From Sulfurovum sp. (GTDB lineage Bacteria > Campylobacterota > Campylobacteria > Campylobacterales > Sulfurovaceae), in the NCBI GenBank assembly GCA_030634925.1, contig DAOVZV010000038.1, positions 1 through 8,079 on the forward strand: DNA of 8,079 nt, in the 5' to 3' direction. Within the stretch, counting starts at the first letter, position 1. Every line of letters begins with the position of its first letter. Under the pieces are notes generated by a model, which did not search any database, was not told the DNA's origin, and saw nothing but the letters and a program-made list of their open reading frames with translations. Shown piece by piece: positions 6,381-8,079 of this stretch. A program made the position numbers and the translations under genes.

Positions 6381-6905
6381 GTGGCAAGTAGGCGAGAATT
6401 TTTAACTAATCTCACCAAACCAATAAATAAGGAGAAAGCACCTCAAAAGGTGCGACCTCCTTATGGATTAGATGAGTCTATTTTTCAGAATGAGTGTATC
6501 AAATGTGAAGATAAAGCATGTGTTGCTTCTTGTGATGAACAGATTATATCCATAGATACCGATGGTACTCCATTTATCAAATTCAATAAAAATGGTTGTA
6601 CTTTTTGTGATGAGTGTGCCATCGCGTGTGATATGGGAGTATTGGATTTGGCAAATACTCATACGAGCGAAAATCTCAATGTACAGTTTATCATATCACT
6701 AGAGAGTTGTGTAGCCCACCACGGAGTGATATGTTTCTCGTGCAAAGAGCCTTGTATAGATAATGCTATACTATTTAATGGTATGTTTAACCCTGTTATA
6801 GATAGTGATAAGTGTACTGGTTGTGGATTTTGTATTAGTAGATGTCCAACAAGGGCTATAGAGTATATCATCAAGCCATTACCACAAAAGGAAGAGATAA
6901 GTTGA
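6381..6905 (+). CDS. napF: NapF, cytoplasmic ferredoxin-type Nap accessory protein
   Basis: NapF-type proteins are cytoplasmic iron-sulfur proteins thought to assist maturation of the NapA precursor, possibly its iron-sulfur cluster. The 174-residue product opens with MASRREFLTN, then RPPYGLDESIF, which matches the NapF start (SRR...RPPW..DE..F). No hydrophobic stretch follows the two arginines, so this is not an export signal. Sixteen cysteines form four sites: 39/42/47/51, 73/76/79/83, 110/118/121/125 (C-x7-C-x2-C-x3-C) and 145/148/151/155 (CTGCGFCISRCP). The first site has the spacing C-x2-C-x4-C-x3-C, whereas I recall C-x2-C-x2-C-x3-C in E. coli NapF. The start is GTG, 2 bp after the napB stop, with GAGGG at 6367-6371 as ribosome binding site. 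It overlaps napL by 4 nt. NapF is present in Wolinella-type clusters and missing from the Campylobacter jejuni one. Confidence 0.93.
   Translation: MASRREFLTNLTKPINKEKAPQKVRPPYGLDESIFQNECIKCEDKACVASCDEQIISIDTDGTPFIKFNKNGCTFCDECAIACDMGVLDLANTHTSENLNVQFIISLESCVAHHGVICFSCKEPCIDNAILFNGMFNPVIDSDKCTGCGFCISRCPTRAIEYIIKPLPQKEEIS
6888..6894 (+). promoter_or_regulatory. Ribosome binding site deciding the TTG start of napL
   Basis: AAGGAAG ends 7 nt before TTG at 6902. Starting there gives a clean signal peptide directly at the N-terminus. Starts further upstream in the frame lie inside napF and would bury the signal behind a basic, non-family extension. Confidence 0.6.
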
Positions 6906-7852
6906 GAAGTTTTTTTATATTGATATTGGTTTTGAGTCTGTCACAAAGCCAGATAGTTAAACCTAGCTACGAGATAGAAGCCAAAAGCAGAGTTACAGAT
7001 ATGATACTCCAAGAAAAAGAGCTAATCATAGCTACAGATAGTGGAGTGATGCAAGTATATGATACCCAAAACAAAACTTTTACAAAAACCGTAATTTTAT
7101 CTAATGTAAAAGACTTTATGGGAGATTTGTTACCTGCAAAGATATACGCAGTAGATAGGATAGACAATAGATACCTAATACTAAGCAATAGTGGCAAAAG
7201 TGGATATGTCAATATGTGGATAGATGAAAATAATATCACTACACAAGTAATCAGCCCAGAAGATAAGATATTATCAATCAAAGCACGATTTATAGACAAA
7301 GAGCATATATTATTGGGATTACTTAGCAATGAGGCTATACTTTTTGATATAAAAAACAAAAAAGTAGTATATAGAGTTCAATTAAGTCAATCGAAATTCT
7401 CTGATTTTTCACTCAATGATACTAGAGACAAAGCCGTATTCTCATGTGAGAGTGGAGTTCTAAGTGTGATAGATACTAACTCAGGGAAGCTTATTACAGA
7501 CTTGCAAGGACTAAATGTAGATAATGTATATAAAGTAGATTTCAAAAAAGATACAATATCAGGAGCAGGACAAGATAGACGAGGTTCATTATATACTCTA
7601 TCTAGTACCAAAGGATATTACATAGAGGGTTCATTTCTCATATACGCTACAGCATTGAGTCCTAGTACCAAAAGAGTAGCATTTGCTATGGATGAACAGA
7701 ACAACATAGAGATATTTGATACCCAAAGCAAATCCAAAATAGCCAAACTCCAAGGTCAAAAGAGTACACTAAACAGTATCATATTTGAAGGTGAAAATAG
7801 ACTATTTTCATCTAGTGATGACAGTACCATAATGGTTTGGAACATAAAATAA
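6902..7852 (+). CDS. napL: NapL, predicted periplasmic WD40-like beta-propeller
   Basis: This is the position and type of the napL product of Campylobacterota nap clusters; its role in nitrate respiration is not settled. Read from TTG at 6902, the protein has 316 residues and a Sec signal peptide (RSFFILILVLSLSQS, likely cut near 16). There is no lipobox cysteine. The rest is built of repeated beta-strand blocks with degenerate WD40 endings: QVYDTQNKTF (51-60), ILFDIKNKKV (147-156, end approximate), SVIDTNSGKL (188-197), EIFDTQSKSK (270-279) and the terminal DDSTIMVWNIK. The length fits about seven blades. No heme motif, metal cluster or catalytic motif is visible; the only cysteine in the mature part is Cys182. 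The start overlaps the napF stop by 4 nt (TTGA), and napD follows after 13 bp. A scaffold or assembly role for periplasmic Nap proteins is inference. Confidence 0.88.
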   Translation: MRSFFILILVLSLSQSQIVKPSYEIEAKSRVTDMILQEKELIIATDSGVMQVYDTQNKTFTKTVILSNVKDFMGDLLPAKIYAVDRIDNRYLILSNSGKSGYVNMWIDENNITTQVISPEDKILSIKARFIDKEHILLGLLSNEAILFDIKNKKVVYRVQLSQSKFSDFSLNDTRDKAVFSCESGVLSVIDTNSGKLITDLQGLNVDNVYKVDFKKDTISGAGQDRRGSLYTLSSTKGYYIEGSFLIYATALSPSTKRVAFAMDEQNNIEIFDTQSKSKIAKLQGQKSTLNSIIFEGENRLFSSSDDSTIMVWNIK

Positions 7853-7865
7853 AAGGCATAAAAAG

Positions 7866-8079
7866 ATGAATATATCAAGCATAGTAATACAAGTAAAGCA
7901 AGAAAATTATGATGACCTCAAAGCAAGATTAGAAGAGGGTGATGTATGTGATTATCACTTCGGAGACAAATCAAAAGGCAAGATGATAGTCACAGTAGAG
8001 GGAACTGGAGTAGAAGAAGAGATAAAAAAACTAGTCCAAATTCAAACAACCAAAGGCGTACTCACAGCAGATATGATGC
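7866..8079 (+). CDS. napD: NapD, NapA signal-peptide-binding chaperone (3' end outside window)
   Basis: The first 71 codons of napD are in the window and the frame is open to its end. NapD is a small cytoplasmic protein with a ferredoxin-like fold that binds the Tat signal of NapA and holds back export until cofactors are loaded. Family features are visible in order: the N-terminal strand MNISSIVIQV, CDYHFGDKSKGKMIVTVEG at about 28-46, and the KGVLTADMM segment at the end, corresponding to the conserved 'GVLSADM' element. AAAAGG at 7851-7856 lies 9 nt before the ATG. The gene is 13 bp after napL and closes the napAGHBFLD order. The final residues and any terminator lie beyond the window. Confidence 0.92.
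   Translation, partial: MNISSIVIQVKQENYDDLKARLEEGDVCDYHFGDKSKGKMIVTVEGTGVEEEIKKLVQIQTTKGVLTADMM

Noticed and set aside
6381..6410. Twin-arginine motif at the start of NapF as a Tat signal
   Set aside because: No hydrophobic segment follows Arg4-Arg5; the N-terminus is polar and matches the cytoplasmic NapF family.
6842..6901. N-terminal extension of napL into napF
   Set aside because: It would bury the signal peptide, has no ribosome site of its own, and TTG at 6902 gives the coupled TTGA overlap seen also at napG-napH.
1..8079. Signs of horizontal transfer, insertion sequences, CRISPR arrays or tRNA genes
   Set aside because: No terminal inverted repeats, transposase-like frames, spaced repeats or tRNA-like folds were noticed, and base composition looks uniform across the genes.

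Overview
The window looks like a chromosomal segment of a Campylobacterota (Epsilonproteobacteria) species. It is AT-rich, and all genes are on the + strand. It carries a periplasmic nitrate reductase operon in the NapC-less order napA-G-H-B-F-L-D known from Wolinella succinogenes; Campylobacter has a close variant. Genus cannot be fixed from the sequence. A free-living, possibly chemolithoautotrophic relative of Sulfurimonas or Sulfurovum would fit the adjacent alpha-carbonic anhydrase, but this is only an inference.

Layout. 1-332: 3' part of an alpha-carbonic anhydrase gene. 333-441: short spacer with a sigma70-like promoter and a Crp/Fnr-type box. 442-1116: a Crp/Fnr-family regulator. 1117-1223: AT-rich nap control region with a Crp/Fnr-type box (1136-1149), a 12-bp direct repeat carrying two TATAAT elements, and an inverted repeat in the probable leader. 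1224-7852: napA, napG, napH, napB, napF and napL, packed with gaps of 13 bp or less or small overlaps. 7866-8079: the start of napD, cut by the window end. No gap between genes exceeds 110 bp. No RNA genes, insertion sequences, CRISPR arrays or integration signs were seen.

How it works together. NapH (membrane) and NapG (periplasmic face, Tat-exported) take electrons from quinol. NapB (di-heme cytochrome c) passes them to NapA (Tat-exported, [4Fe-4S] plus Mo-bis-PGD), which reduces nitrate to nitrite in the periplasm. NapD should act as chaperone for the NapA Tat signal, NapF as a cytoplasmic Fe-S accessory protein, and NapL is a predicted periplasmic beta-propeller of unsettled role. The regulator gene directly upstream has an E-x-x-S-R recognition helix of the FNR type. 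Matching boxes lie both over its own ribosome-binding region and in front of napA, which suggests a self-contained, autoregulated control unit.

The enzymes themselves are a known system. The parts that most deserve a second look are the paired regulator boxes, the ambiguous promoter geometry upstream of napA, the lengthened NapB, the altered first cluster of NapF, and NapL.
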